In this document: one piece after another, positions 23,627-34,969 of the stretch | Layout of the letters: each line of letters starts with the position of its first letter | Numbering within the stretch: position 1 is the first letter of the stretch | Made by a program: the position numbers and the translations under genes | DNA from: Lepas anatifera | Taxonomy: Eukaryota; Arthropoda; Thecostraca; Lepadidae | Length of the DNA: 64,000 nt | Assembly: GCA_034440635.1 (NCBI GenBank) | Contig: JAOTON010000056.1 | Location: 1,149,501 to 1,213,500 of the forward strand | Direction: 5' to 3' | The notes under the pieces: model-generated | Database searches by the model: none | Seen by the model: only the letters and a program-made list of their open reading frames with translations | Told to the model about the DNA's origin: nothing

Positions 23627-23681
23627 CGGCCCTGGATAGTAAAGGCGCCCTTTGATAGGATAAGCGTTCCTTAGCAACAAT

Positions 23682-23748
23682 ATGGGCACTACATGAGCTC
23701 AAGGTTCACGCGCACCTAAGCCCAATAATAGAGCAATCAATCGATGCC
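23682..23748 (+). mobile_element. Solo 3' tail of I-group LINE or SINE
   Basis: GGGCACTACATGAGCTCAAG, then GCGCACCTAAGCCCAATAAT and an AATC-rich end. It corresponds base by base to the last ~65 bases of the LINE at 20131-21953, so it is an extremely 5'-truncated copy. Confidence 0.6.
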
Positions 23749-23984
23749 AAAGCATTCCTTAAATGTCTTCCTTATAACTGTATTATTTGCTCATCGGGCT
23801 TCAGTTAGCGTCAGTGGGTGCTTTCAGCATTTTCTACCAAGGTACCAGTCGTTAGCTGGCCGGAAATATGCTTGATGGTAAACGTGAAGATGTCTTTACT
23901 AAGAGGAAGCCTTCATGAAAATAAGCATTTACAAATACTTTTTTAAACGCGTTTTACATTGACACTGGCCGCCTCTTGGGTGGT
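23749..23984. other. Unassigned interior of element B
   Basis: AT-rich sequence between a LINE tail and the MITE, with no recognised repeat. Confidence 0.4.
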
Positions 23985-23992
23985 AAATTGGC

Positions 23993-24498
23993 CAGTGACG
24001 GATCCAAGGGGGGGCAAAAAGGCATTCCCCAAACGGAAAAGCTCGGGGCAACACTATGTTTTTGACCCCCAAAGCGATCGACCTCTTTTTTCCCTACTCC
24101 TTTTTAGTTTATAAACAAGATTTTGGTGTTTCAACTCTCAACTTCAAACAGAACATAAGTTGATAAGATGTTCCCTGGCCTGTCCCCTCGAATCCGGAAA
24201 TGTAAAAAACACTGAAGATTATGTATTCGGGCACAGCCCTTCATCAAAATCATGGAGTAAATATCAATAATTCTCAGTTATAATATAGCCAGTCATAGCA
24301 TAGCCAGCCTTGGATAGGAAGAAGTATCTCGAGCCCATCGTTTTCACCCCGTGACGTTTTTTTAGCTTTTCGCACTGAAATACCCAAAATTCTACCGGAA
24401 AGTGATATTGATAGCGCAGCTTTTTACTGCGTGAAGTTTTTTTTTGCTTTTCGACTTTGGTCTGCCCCTCCCAAACCGACCGGCTACATCCGCCACTG
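23993..24498 (+). mobile_element. hAT-like MITE (506 bp)
   Basis: The ends are CAGTGACGGATCCAAGG and CTACATCCGCCACTG. The target duplication AAATTGGC is at 23985-23992 and 24499-24506. It is non-coding. Motifs include GGCATTCCCCAAACGG near the left end and T-runs ending in TGCTTTTCGACT near the right. A second copy with the same flanks is at 24951-25464. Confidence 0.9.
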
Positions 24499-24506
24499 AA
24501 ATTGGC

Positions 24507-24586
24507 GCCCCTCAGGTTCGGCGCCCCCAGGTTCGGCGCCCTCCGAGCCTGGCCCCCCTCTTAACGAAATCCTAGATCCGTCACTG
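24507..24586 (+). repeat. 3'-terminal segment of element B, internal copy
   Basis: GCCCCTCAGGTTCGGCGCC, GAGCCTGGCCCCCC, then AACGAAATCCTAGATCCGTC and ACTG. It is repeated nearly unchanged at 25473-25554, where it forms the true right end. Confidence 0.85.
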
Positions 24587-24950
24587 CCTTTACCAACACA
24601 AAACTAGGTCCACTCAGGTAAAAGGAAGAAAATATAAAAAGCCTAGGACGAGTCTGACAATTTCGGTGAGACGTCCCCTCATTCACGAGGTGAGGGTGCG
24701 TTTCCCTGTCCCCACACCGCACTTTGGACACCCATGGTAATCGGGCTACTATCGCTGTAAAATCCGATCGTTCATGTGTCTGTAATACAGACACAGGACT
24801 ATTGTATGAATAATGGTGGCAATGCACCTATTACGTTTGCTTACATTGGCCAGTGGCGCTTATTGGTTTACATTGCTTTATTGCTTACATTGGCCAGTTG
24901 CGTACATTGGCCAGTGGCGCTACCTATTACGCTTACGTTAGTACATTGGC

Positions 24951-25464
24951 CAGTGGCGGATCCAGGGGGGGCAAAAATGGCATTCCCCAAACGGAAAAGC
25001 TCGGGACAAAACTATGTTTTCGCCCCCAAAGCGATCGACCTCCTTTTTCCCTAATCCTTTTTAGTTTATAAGCAAGATTTTGGTATTTCAACTCTCAACT
25101 TCAAACAGAACATAAGTTGATAAGATGTTCCCTGGCCTGTCCCCTCGAATCCGGAAATGTAAAAAACACTGAAGATTATATATTCGGGCACAGCCTTTCA
25201 CCAGAATCATGGAGTAAATATCAATAATTCTCAGTTATAGTATAGCCAGACCTCCACAGTATAGCCAGCCTTGGATAGGAAGAAGTATCTCGAGCCCTTT
25301 TTTGGCTTTTCGTCTGAAATACTCCAAAATTCTTCCGGCAAGTGATATTGGTGGCGCAGCTTTTGACTGCGTGACGTTTTTTTGTTTTTGTTTGTTTTTG
25401 TTTTTTTTTTTGCTTTTCGACTGTGGTTTGTCCCTTCCAAGCCGACCGGCTAGATCCGCGACTG
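24951..25464 (+). mobile_element. Second copy of the hAT-like MITE
   Basis: The ends are CAGTGGCGGATCCAGG and CTAGATCCGCGACTG. The right flank is AAATTGGC as in the first copy, and the left flank is ACATTGGC (7 of 8). Because the host flank to the right is also identical to that of 23993-24498, this copy arose by duplication of the whole 3' part of element B, not by independent insertion. Confidence 0.85.
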
Positions 25465-25562
25465 AAATTGGCGCCCCTCAGGTTCGGCGCCCCCCAGGTT
25501 CGGCGCCCTACGAGCCTGGCCCCCCCCCTTAACGAAATCCTAGATCCGTCACTGATCAGGCC

Positions 25563-27250
25563 ACAAAGCAGCTCATGCTTCACCCAGGGACTAGACTAGC
25601 TCATTGGTCCCAGAGATGAGGTCATCAGACTAGCTCAATGGGCCACAGATAGGCTCATAGGACCTTAAAACAGTTCAAGAAGCCCCAGAACAGTTTAAGG
25701 CGCCAGATCACCTCAGGGGGCCTCAAGCCAACTTAAGGGGCTCTCACAAGCTCAGCGCCCAGACCAGCTCAGGGTACACTCAGAACCTAGACCCGCTCTT
25801 GGGCCCCAGATCAGCTCTTGGGGCCCCAGATCAGTTCAGGGGCCTCAAGTCAGGTCAGGGGGCAGGATCAAGTCAGGGCCACTAAATCAGCTCAGGAATC
25901 CCTCACCAGCTCGGGGCCCAAGCAATTCAAAAGCCCCAGAGCTGCTCAGGGAACACCAGATCGGCCCATAGGGCACCAGATCAGCCTCGGGGACAAATAA
26001 TCAGATCAGTGGTCCCCGACCAGCTCGGGGCTCAGATCAGCTCGGGAATACCAGATCAAGTCAGGAGGCACTTCAGCTCAGGAGCCCCATACCATCTCAG
26101 GGGCCCTCACCAGCCCCTGTGGGCCCAGTTCAGCTCAGGGCCTGGGAGCTGCTCAGGAAATCACGTAATCAACCCAGGAGGCCCGAGTCAGCTTAAAGGG
26201 CACCATATTAGCCATGGGGCACCAGACTAGCTCAGAGGGAATAAGATGGGCTCAGGAGACACACTGATGACTCAGCAGGCACCAGATCGACTCAGGGGGC
26301 ATTAGTTAAGTTCAGGAGGCAGTATATCTGCTCAGGGTGCACCAGATCGATCAGCACAGGGGCATGTTCAAGTCAGGGGCACTAAATGAGCTCAGGGATC
26401 CCTCATAAGCTCGGGGCCCAATCAGTTCAAAAGCCCCAGAGCTGCTCAGGGCACACCAGATGCCCATAGGGCACCAGATCAGCTCCGGGGACAAACAATC
26501 AGATCAGAGGTCCCCGACCAGCTCAGGAATACCAGATCAAGTCAAGAGGCACTTAATCAGCTCAGGAGCCCCATACCATCCCAGGGGCCCTCATCAGCCT
26601 CTGTGGGCCGAGCTCAGCTCAGGGCTTTAGATCTGCTCATGAAATCGCGTAAGGAGGCCCAGATCAGCTTAAAGGGCACCAGATTACTCAGGGGGGGCAT
26701 CAGATGGGCTCAGGAGGCACGAGATCGACTAAGGGGCATTAGTGCAGCTCAGATGGCACCAGATCGATCCGCTCGGGGTCCAGATCAGCTCCCAGCCCCC
26801 AGACTATGGCAGGAGCCTAAATCAGCTCAGGGAGCAACGTAACAGCTCGGGGGACACAAGGTGGGCTCAGGGCCCACCAAACCAGCTCAGGGGGGACCAG
26901 ACCATCTAAGGAGATATCAATAATCAGTTGAGGGGGCACCTAATCCGCTGAAGAGGCACCATATTGACTTAGGAGACAGAATCAACTTGGGGAGGCATGA
27001 GATCAGTTCGGGGGCCCGAATCAGCTCAAGGGGCACTAAATCAGCTATTAGGGCACCAAACAAGCTTGGAAGCATTAGACTAACTCAGAGAGCATTATAT
27101 AGGTTCAGGAGGCACAATTATTTGCTCAGTGGGGCACTCGATTGACTCAGGGGCACCAGATCAGCTTAGAGGGCAAGTAATCAGCTCAAGGGGCCAAGAC
27201 CAGCTGAGAGGCCACGAGATGAGCTCAAGGAGCACCAGATTGGCTTTACC
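25563..27250. repeat. Minisatellite C (~20 bp units)
   Basis: Tandem units CACCAGATCAGCTCAGGGGG with variants (GACCAGCTCGGGGCCCA, ATCAGTTCAAAAGCCCC). Sub-blocks recur at larger scale: 25875-26130 resembles 26365-26600. It shares its first ~900 bases with 59812-60721. Confidence 0.92.
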
Positions 27251-29172
27251 CGTACGATTATTGGCGACAATGAGGCATTAGGTGGGCACATACTAGGTGC
27301 CCATACTCTTCCCGGGTGCTTGGAAAGGCGATAGAATGCCCTAGCTGACCGAGAAAGGTATTAAGTTGTCCAACAATAGTTTCAATTGCTACATGCGGTC
27401 CAGTTACATCTAGGTTTAACGGCTAAGGCACTAACTTTAGAGCGGCACGGCCCAAATTGGGTACACCACCCGGTAATCAAAAGGGCACCCCGGCAGTGAT
27501 GGGGGCACGTGCCTCCTGTGCCTTCCTGGCTGCACCCCTGGACAGTAGATCAACTCCGGGAGGCATTAAATAAGCTCAGGGGTCCGGATCAGCTCAAGGG
27601 GCACTAAAACAGCTAAAAGGACTCCAGGCAAGCTCGGAGGCATCAAACTAACTCAGAGAGCATTTTATAGGCTCAGAAGGCACACTTATTTTCTCAGGAG
27701 GGCACCAGATTGACTACGAGGGCACGAGATCAGCTCAGAGGGCACATGATCAGCTCCAGGGGGCACCAGATGAGCTCCGCCCGTACGATTATTGGCGACG
27801 AAGAGGCATTATCTGGAAACGGATTACGCGCATATGCTTTTCCCGAGTGCTTGGAAAGGCGACAGAATGCCCTAGCTGACCAAAAAGGCACTTAGTTTTC
27901 AAACAATAGTTGAAATCGCTAAATGCAGTCTAGTTACATCTAGGTTCAACGGCGCAGGGCACTAAATTTCGAGCGGCACGGCCCAAAGAGGGTAGGTACA
28001 CCACCTGGCAATCAAAAGGGCACCCGGCACCGATGGGTGCACGTGCCCCCTGTGCCCCCTGGACAGTAGATAAACTCCGGGAGGCATTAAATAAGTTCAG
28101 GGGGCCCGGATCAGCTCAAGGGGCACTGAAACAGCTAATAGGGCAGCAGGCAAGCTCGGAGGCATCAGACTAACTTAGAGAGCATTATATAGGTTCAGAA
28201 CGCACAATTATTTATTCAGGGGAGGGGGGCACCAGATTGACTACGAGGGCATCAGATCAACTTAGAAGGCACATGATCACCTCCAGGGGGCACCAGATGA
28301 GCTCCACACGTACGATTATTGGCGACGATGAGGCATTATCTGGAAACAGATTACGTGCCTATACTATTCCCGGGTGCTTGGAAAGGCGACAGAATGTTTT
28401 AGGTGACCAAAAAGGCACTTAATTGTCAAACAATAGTTGAAATCGCTAAATGAGGCCTAGTTCCATCTAGGTTCAACGGCATAGGGCACTAAATTTCCTG
28501 CGGCACGGCCCAAAGGGGGTACACCACCTGGCAATCAAAAGGGCACCCGGCACCGATGGGGGCACGTGCCCCCTGTGTCCCCTGGCTGCGGCCCTGGACA
28601 GTAGATAAACTACGGGAGGCATTAAATAAGTTCAGGGAGCCCGGATCAGTTCGAGGGGCACTAAAACAGCTAATAGGGCACCGGGCAAGCTCGGAGGCAT
28701 CAGACTAACTCAGAGAACATTATATAGATTCGGAAGGCACAATTATTTTCTCAGGGGGGCACCAGATTGACTACGAGGGCATCAGATCAGCTCAGAGGGC
28801 ACATTATCAGCTCCAGGGTTCAGGACCAGCGCTCAGGTGGCACCAGATGAGCTCAAGAGGCACCAGATTAGCTCTGCCCATACGATTATTGGCGACGATG
28901 AGGCATTATCTGAAAACGGATTACGTGCCCATACTCTTCCCTGGTGCTTGGAAAGGCGACAGAATGCCCTACCTGCCCAAAAAGGCACTTAATTGTCAAA
29001 CAATAGTTTAAATCACTAAATTGCAGTCTAGTTCCATCTAGGCTCAACGACGTAGGGTACTAAATTTTGAGCGGCACGGCCCAAAGAGGGCACACCACCT
29101 GACAATCAAAAGGGCACCCCGGCACCGATGGGGGGGGCACGTGCCCCCTGTGCCCCCCTGGCTGCGCCCCTG
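27251..29172 (+). repeat. Four ~535-bp tandem copies of the element C 3' end
   Basis: The anchor CGTACGATTATTGGCGAC occurs at 27251, 27782, 28319 and 28879 (last slightly changed), giving spacings of 531, 537 and 560 bp. Each copy runs AGGCATTA, CTTGGAAAGGCGA, a CACGGCCCAAA segment, CAATCAAAAGGGCACCC and GGGGCACGTGCC. Copies end at relics of the terminal repeat: CTGGCTGCACCCCTG (27526-27540), a shortened CTGG near 28058, CTGGCTGCGGCCCTG (28582-28596), and the true end (29158-29172). After each internal relic GACAGTAGAT joins straight into minisatellite units. Confidence 0.92.
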
Positions 29173-29180
29173 TGGCTCTT

Positions 29181-29539
29181 CAAGATGTTATATTTTGTTC
29201 ACCGCAGTCGCTGACTGTGTAATCGCAATGGTATCCAATTCATATCCAAGTTTGTTTAGGAAGAGCAAATGGGGTAAGACGGACACCACGTGTGGGGCAA
29301 GATGAACATGGTGTCCATGTTATCCCACACAGGAGTATGCTTAATTTTATATGATATAAGCGTAAATAAATAAAATAAGTTTATCAAGGGCTTTGGGGTC
29401 CAGCGATACACCTGAGCGGAGGTGGTTTTGGCTGATGGTTGGGGGGAGGGGGTAGGGGACATAGGGCCCGAAATGCTGGAGAAATATATAATTAAATTTT
29501 TGAGTCATCCAGGGGCAGGTGTACCGCTCGATCCTCAGC
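29181..29539. other. Unassigned, with GGGTAAGACGGACACC motif
   Basis: 29268-29330 contains GGGGTAAGACGGACACC and its partial inverse GGTGTCCATGTTATCCC, a hairpin-like terminus related to 16600-16625. Nothing else is recognised. Confidence 0.4.
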
Positions 29540-30133
29540 GCCCCCTGAAATGGTCACGGTGCCCTCTGAGAGATTGATGGGCCCCCTAAAGTGTCGCCTC
29601 CAACCCCTCCCCTCAGGAGCGAGGGAGAAGCGCTCTTAGCCCTGCGAGAGGATTCGCCGCCCACTTGATAGGTTTTGCGTTCCAAAAGTGGCACCCCTGG
29701 CAGGCGCGAACCCAGGATTTTTATTTGGGGGAGGGTCACGAGAGGGGGCAGCAGGCCGGTGGAGGGGGCGGAATTTTTCTCGGGGGGGGCACACTCGTTC
29801 ACCCAAAGGGCGGCCAATTTTCGCATCCTGGGGGGAGAGCAAATTGTTTTAGGGGGCGGCGTATTGGGTGCAGGGGCAGCAAAGTCAGTGTAGGGGGCGG
29901 CATGTTGGGTGCACGGGCGGCAGTCAGTGTAGCACTGCCTCTAAAAGTCAGGTGAAGGCTCATCCTTTCCCTCGATGGGCACCTTCGACGCCCCACATGG
30001 ATGGAGCCGGCACTTTGAAGCTAAAGCGTTTGGGGGTCTGGGCCCGCTGCCCCCCTGGGTGCGCACCCACCCCCTCATTCGGATGGTGCCCTCCGGCAAG
30101 GTGCCGCTCCCTCTGATCGGTGATCCTGGATCA
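29540..30133 (-). mobile_element. Dispersed repeat family R copy
   Basis: Shares CCCCCTGAAATGGTCA and the TTGATAGGTTTTGCGTTCC-like segment with 8085-8565. Read on the minus strand the right end begins CATAGGTTGATCCAGGAT, like the element at 34820. The middle contains GGGGGCGGC-rich short repeats (29840-29930). It is non-coding. Confidence 0.5.
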
Positions 30134-31625
30134 ACCTATGCACACCCATGCACAGTTCCACGACAGCCCTTGATACTTTAATCCTCCACCATAAAAAATC
30201 AGAAAAGGCATGACCCTCTTTGACCCTTTGGCGGAAAAGGTAAAAAATGCCTCCTTCCCCGCGACCCGCGACGGACGACAGTCGCCTAATGGGTGGATGC
30301 AGATGTAAATCTTTAAGGCCTGGTTCGATCACTTTGTTCATCTTGTCCATCTTTCCCCATTGGGTGACCATGTTACCCCACTAGGTGGGGCGAAATGGAC
30401 TTTTGCTACTTTTTTCTAAACTTTATGCAAATTTTAATAGGATAATTACAGACGCCTAGCTGCTTGCACAGTGGTAGATAAATGTCTGAAGTATCTCTAC
30501 AGCAAAAATGGGAACGAAACAAGCTCATTAAGTCATTGAAAACTCACACCATCGTTACAGTGTCCGTGGCCCCCCACTTTCCCCTACATGGGCAGCCTCA
30601 GGACGGTACCGACCGCCGGAACGGCCCAATCGACTCACGTATGCAAGTGTCTGGTAGGTTTACACCGCCCTGTCTTGGTCCTCTCCGAGAAGGACCATGG
30701 AGAAAGTCCGTATCGCGTAGGAATGGATACGTATCGCCGAACGAATGGACGCTCGACCAAAACAAGGGGAGACTGCCCAAACTCGACCCAAGGTCAATAA
30801 GGAGAGTGAGCGCGCTGCGGACCTACGATGGACCAGCCAGTCATAAACAAGGAGGGAGAGAATGAGTTTGACGTCATTTGTACACTTTGAGCACATGTAG
30901 CCGGATTTTGATGGATAGTACAGTTCGTTGCCTCAGCTGTCTACTCATGTATCCGGTGTGATGCTGGCCGAGTCTGCCTCCGGGCCGTGCTAGTCAGCGC
31001 TGCGCACTGTTAGAAGCTGATGTCTTAGCTGTGGCTAGCTTCAGGCTCTTCCACTGAGTGATTTGAGAAAGGATGCTATTCAACATTACTTTACACAAGG
31101 TTGGCCCATGAAGGGAGTTCTGTGCCCAGGGTGACGTCACACGAGGCATAGGACGTCGTGACGGCCACAATGTCGATTCCGAGCGTGAAGCCTGCCTGGT
31201 TCGTGTGAAAGTAGTAACACATGGAGAGGCAAGGTTCTCTCGACTTCTTGCTCCAAGCGTGATTTTTTCACCTGCGCCGAAGATACTGCGGTGGTCACTC
31301 CAGGTGGCGCTGCCGCCGCTGTTTTCCGTGCCGAGGCTGGAGGTGACCTTGAACCTGCACGTGCGGCGTGGCCCCGCGTGGCACTGACCTTCAGCATGGG
31401 CAGGGTCGCCGGCAGCGTGAGTGCAGGCCAGTGACCCCTGCTGCTGCTGCAGGCGGAGACACAATGAACCGACAATGCAGGCCCATGGCAGCCTCTGGGA
31501 CTGGCTCGAAGGAAACGAAGAAGAGTAGCCGACCAACACTCGTTTGGTGGGGTGACTGAGCGCTGCAGAACCAGTTCCGGAGGCCATGTCCGTTATTAAG
31601 CTAGATGTTCGTGTAGCGGATTTTC
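30134..31625. other. Unassigned; GC-rich patch at 31120-31590
   Basis: Long frames exist on both strands in the GC-rich patch (minus 30994-31587 is the longest), but no domain is recognisable and no frame is clearly favoured. 30560-30592 resembles the inverted terminus of the GGACAC repeat at 16573. Confidence 0.4.
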
Positions 31626-32079
31626 TTAAAGGGAATGTGGCACCTTGGTCGAATCCTGCAATTCAGTGTAATTAGGGAAGCTTTTAGCTGAAAATCAAGG
31701 AGGCGTACATGATTTCTCTGCCAAATGTACAAAAAGCTCAATATTTTGATTTTTAAAATCCCAATCTAGGGAAATAAATAAATATCTGCCTGTGGATGAT
31801 GTCATGATCTGGCAACCACTACCATATTCAATACGCTTCAAGGACTTCGATTGGCTGATACTGTGACGTCAGCATATGTCGTCACACCAACAGCCATGAG
31901 AACTGTGGCCTGCTGCTAAGGGTACATGAGGGGTACATTTGAGGTAGGTTTCAGCTTTTTTCTACGGAAATCTCGAGTTCCAAGACAAATAATATATTGA
32001 GTATCGGGTTTTCGGACTTGCGTTACAACTTGGCTATCTCAGTTAAAATGACGTTATGAAGGTGCCACATTCCCTCCAA
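31626..32079 (-). mobile_element. TTAA element, family T2
   Basis: Left TTAA (31626-31629) is followed by AGGGAATGTGGCACCTT. The right end is the inverse, AAGGTGCCACATTCCCT, with the flanking TTAA changed to CCAA. The interior is non-coding and AT-rich. It matches 51841-52586 in opposite orientation, once a MITE inserted in that copy is removed. Confidence 0.88.
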
Positions 32080-32143
32080 GAAGATGCTCGTTTCCGCAGA
32101 TGTTAGTAAGCGCAAACGTCGGGACACCAGACGTGCTGACGAA

Positions 32144-32291
32144 CAGCGGCGGATTCAAGGGGGCTCAAGTCCCCCTCCCCCCGAAATGTCAGTGTCTACC
32201 GTTAGTACATAACCAAAGGCTGTTCGGAAGCAATGACAGAGGAGACTCGAGCCCCCTAGCCCCCCCGAATTAAGTTCTAGATCCGCCACTA
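32144..32291. mobile_element. hAT-like MITE (148 bp)
   Basis: Left end CAGCGGCGGATTCAAGG and right end TTCTAGATCCGCCACTA are inverted. The flanking octamers CTGACGAA and CTTATGAA agree at 6 of 8 positions, consistent with a decayed target duplication. Confidence 0.7.
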
Positions 32292-32925
32292 CTTATGAAC
32301 ATGTGTCCATGGACGTCTGCTAACTTTTTCGCTACGAATTCTGGCGGCTACAAACATTTGTCCGGGTACCCGCAGAGCCTGCTGACTCCGCCGTGCTATC
32401 AGCTAGTTTCCGGCGTGTCGTGACTCCGATTCTCAGGCAGTGGCGGATCTACGCCGGTTCTCTGGGGAGGGCAACCATTGGCGGACGCAGAGGGGGCATT
32501 CCGGCCATGACCCCCCCAAGTGCTGGAGGCGGCCAAACTATCTTTTGCCCCTCTCAAAGGCTGGATAAATTTTTGAAAAACGTGTTAACACTTTTTGTGT
32601 CGAGCAAAAAATATTCACTCCCACCCCCCCCCAGGAGAGCTATCATGTACTTGGAGAGGTAGCCTATCTAGGTCTGTCGACCATCCAAACTGCACATCCC
32701 ACCCCTCCCTCCTCCGCCTAGGAGGAGAGGCAGACATGGGTTTGGCCCCCTCCCAAAACTCGGGTCTGTGTCCGCCCCTGAGGGAGCCATAAATCGCTAA
32801 AAACTCTTCTATATTAGGGCCACTCCGAGCAGGCATACTTGCCCAATTATAGGAGGTATTGGCATGGGTGTTTAAGAATCCTCTCCACCGGGTCAGATCG
32901 GACACGGAAGGTGGTTTCCCGCCGT

Positions 32926-32998
32926 GGGGATTGAACCCACGTTAATCCATGCTATCCGATATGAAGACGGGCACTCGGCCACCACGGGAGGGGGCCAC
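32926..32998 (-). mobile_element. tRNA-like sequence, probable SINE head
   Basis: On the minus strand the A box TGGCCGAGTGCC and B box GGGTTCAATCCCC are spaced as in tRNA. The 5' TCCCGTG can pair with the 3' end CGGCGGGA at most positions. A type with GTGGCCGAGTG resembles tRNA-Leu or tRNA-Ser, but the long variable arm is missing. The sequence continues on the minus strand into GAAACCACCTTCCGTGTCCG and beyond. This suits a tRNA-derived SINE better than a working tRNA gene. Confidence 0.5.
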
Positions 32999-33049
32999 CC
33001 GGCCCCTCCCGATTAGAAATCTGTACAAGCACAAAATTGACTCTTTTTT

Positions 33050-33268
33050 TCTCCTTTAATTTTTTTCATTTGTTTTTCTTTCCCTTTTTTGGGAAATTTT
33101 TTTTGAAAAAAAAAAAAAAAAAAATTTTTTTTTTTAATTTTTTTATTAAAAAAAAAAAAAAAAAAAAAAAAATTTTTTTTTAAAAAAAATTTAAAAAAAT
33201 TTTTTTTTTTTTTATTATAAAAAAAAAAAACCCACCCGGGGGGTGAAAAATTTTTTATTTAAAAAAAA

Positions 33269-33305
<37 letters not shown>
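33050..33305. repeat. Poly-A/poly-T low-complexity tract
   Basis: Alternating long runs of A and T with almost nothing else. The CCCACCCGGGGGGTG interruption sits inside. The pattern looks like decayed homopolymers or sequencing/assembly noise. Confidence 0.85.
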
Positions 33306-33308
<3 letters not shown>

Positions 33309-33388
33309 CCTGATTTTATAAAGTAAATCAGACAAACAATCGTGGGTTTACACCTTCCCCCTCCCTCCCACCTCTGGATCTGCCAGTG

Positions 33389-34120
33389 CACGTGGATCTG
33401 TATGCACGTGCACGGACGAAACTGAGGCAATGACGCAACTGAGGCCGCTTTAAATGACCGGGTGTGACTGCCAAGGTCAGACAGTGACGACACACCTGCC
33501 CGATCGGTGCCGGCCGAAGGCGAGATACCCTTACCACCACTGTGGGGAAATCCACTTTCACTACATTTTGTAGTTCAGATAGATTTAGATAGTGCTTCGA
33601 TCTTGTATCAGCTTTTTATATGTTTGTCTTACGAAAATACACAAACAGCGCGTTATAACACTGGGTGCACGACCGCAGACATGTTTAGTATCTGTCAATC
33701 TGGGTGCTCGACCACAGGTATGTTAAATATCTGTTAAACATCTGTACCACAATCACATGTTTTGGGCCTTTTTATGTGATGATGAGGTGAGAGTGACTTA
33801 AGATGAGCATGATCTCCCCTCTCCGTTACCCGGTCAGACCAGCGAACGAGGTTGATCCTGCCGATCACCGGACCTCACGGGCAACAAAGAGAGGAAGGTT
33901 ACCTGGTAGGGAATGTAGCCGATCCATTGGTCTCGTCATGTTGTCGTGCCATAGTCGAGTCAAGAAAAAGAGTCTGGTCTGCGCTGATCTTTTTTTGCTA
34001 ATAAGGGTTAGTTGATTCCCTGCGCCCTCCCCGAAAAGAATAGTGAAACTAGTAACATTCGGGGAGAGCACAGGTACTACATCATTCATGCATGCACACA
34101 GATGCATTTCCACAATTTTA
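33389..34120. other. Unassigned
   Basis: No gene is recognised. A ~44-bp direct repeat is visible at 33661-33740 (GGGTGCACGACC.. and GGGTGCTCGACC..). Confidence 0.4.
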
Positions 34121-34445
<325 letters not shown>

Positions 34446-34539
34446 GCAGTCACCCACCCACGCACCGCAGACATCCACCTTCCCACCCACAAGCACTCCC
34501 TCTCAGTTGATGTCACATTTGCTATCATTGATTGCATTG

Positions 34540-34775
34540 GCCAATCCAGGATTTCCGATTGAGCGAGGGGGTACATGGTCGGGAGGAGGCGTCATTTGAG
34601 TCAGGTAGGGGAGGGGGCGCACCAAAATCTATCGAGTAGGCGTTAACTCCTATTGCGGGGGCGCCGATTTTCGCATCTTAGAGGGGAGCGGTGGGAAGTG
34701 ACAATTTAGGGGGCGCCATCAACCTTTCAGGGGGCGCCGGAGCTTCGTTCGAGGATCATCTTGAACATTTTGCGC
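34540..34775. mobile_element. Dispersed repeat family R, fragment
   Basis: CCAATCCAGGATTTCCGATT followed by a G-rich stretch and GGGGGCGCC motifs. The left end resembles 34820 and the minus-strand end of 29540-30133. The right edge is uncertain. Confidence 0.45.
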
Positions 34776-34819
34776 TTTACTTAAATGGTCTGTGTCAGTA
34801 ATTGCAATATTCTTCCCAT

Positions 34820-34961
34820 CATAAGCAGATCCAGGATTTCCGATGGGGGAAGCATGGTCATAAGGGGGCGGCGTCCGGCAGGGGACAACAGGGGGCCTCA
34901 AAACCTATCCAAGTGGGTGGGGGAAAGTGCCCACCCTCTTTACCCTTTAGATCCTCCTATG
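34820..34961 (+). mobile_element. MITE of family R (142 bp)
   Basis: Left end CATAAGCAGATCC, right end TAGATCCTCCTATG (inverted). The flanking octamers CTTCCCAT and CCTCTCAT agree at 6 of 8 positions. It is non-coding. Confidence 0.6.
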
Positions 34962-34969
34962 CCTCTCAT

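Larger units (their letters stand above)
17893..25554 (+). mobile_element. hAT-like element B, nested inside element C
   Basis: It starts CAGTGACGGATCCAAGG and ends CCTAGATCCGTCACTG, which are inverted. The target duplication ATCAGGCC lies at 17885-17892 and 25555-25562. The element C copy at 58790 has this site uninterrupted, with a single ATCAGGCC near 59804-59811, which independently proves the boundaries. The body is minisatellite B, interrupted by a LINE (20131-21953), a second LINE fragment (~23100-23626) and a MITE (23993-24498). The last ~600 bp (24943-25554) duplicate 23985-24586 including the MITE. No transposase is visible. Confidence 0.93.
16853..29172 (+). mobile_element. hAT-like element C, copy 1, with nested insertion
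   Basis: The terminal inverted repeats are perfect over 15 bases: CAGGGGCGCAGCCAG at 16853 and CTGGCTGCGCCCCTG ending at 29172. The direct target duplication TGGCTCTT is at 16845-16852 and 29173-29180. Eight-base duplications and CAGGG ends fit the hAT superfamily. The span is 12.3 kb but includes a 7.7 kb nested element (17893-25554), so the native length is about 4.65 kb. The structure is a ~1 kb unique 5' part, then ~20-bp minisatellite C (from ~25560), then four ~535-bp repeats carrying relics of the 3' end. No transposase reading frame was found, so it is non-autonomous. A second copy starts at 58790. Confidence 0.92.
32438..33388. mobile_element. Possible composite hAT-like element
   Basis: The left end CAGTGGCGGATCTACG and right end CTCTGGATCTGCCAGTG are inverted. 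Inside lies what looks like another MITE (about 32479-32781: TTGGCGGACGCAGAGGGG to CTGTGTCCGCCCCTGAG). A tRNA-like sequence and a long A/T tract are also inside. No matching 8-bp flanks were found, so the outer boundary is an inference. Confidence 0.4.

Noticed and set aside
30994..31587. 197-residue minus-strand ORF in a GC-rich patch
   Set aside because: Competing frames on both strands are equally open and no domain or splice structure supports any of them.
32926..32998. Functional tRNA-Leu/Ser gene
   Set aside because: The variable arm is missing, the acceptor pairing is imperfect and the sequence continues like a SINE body.
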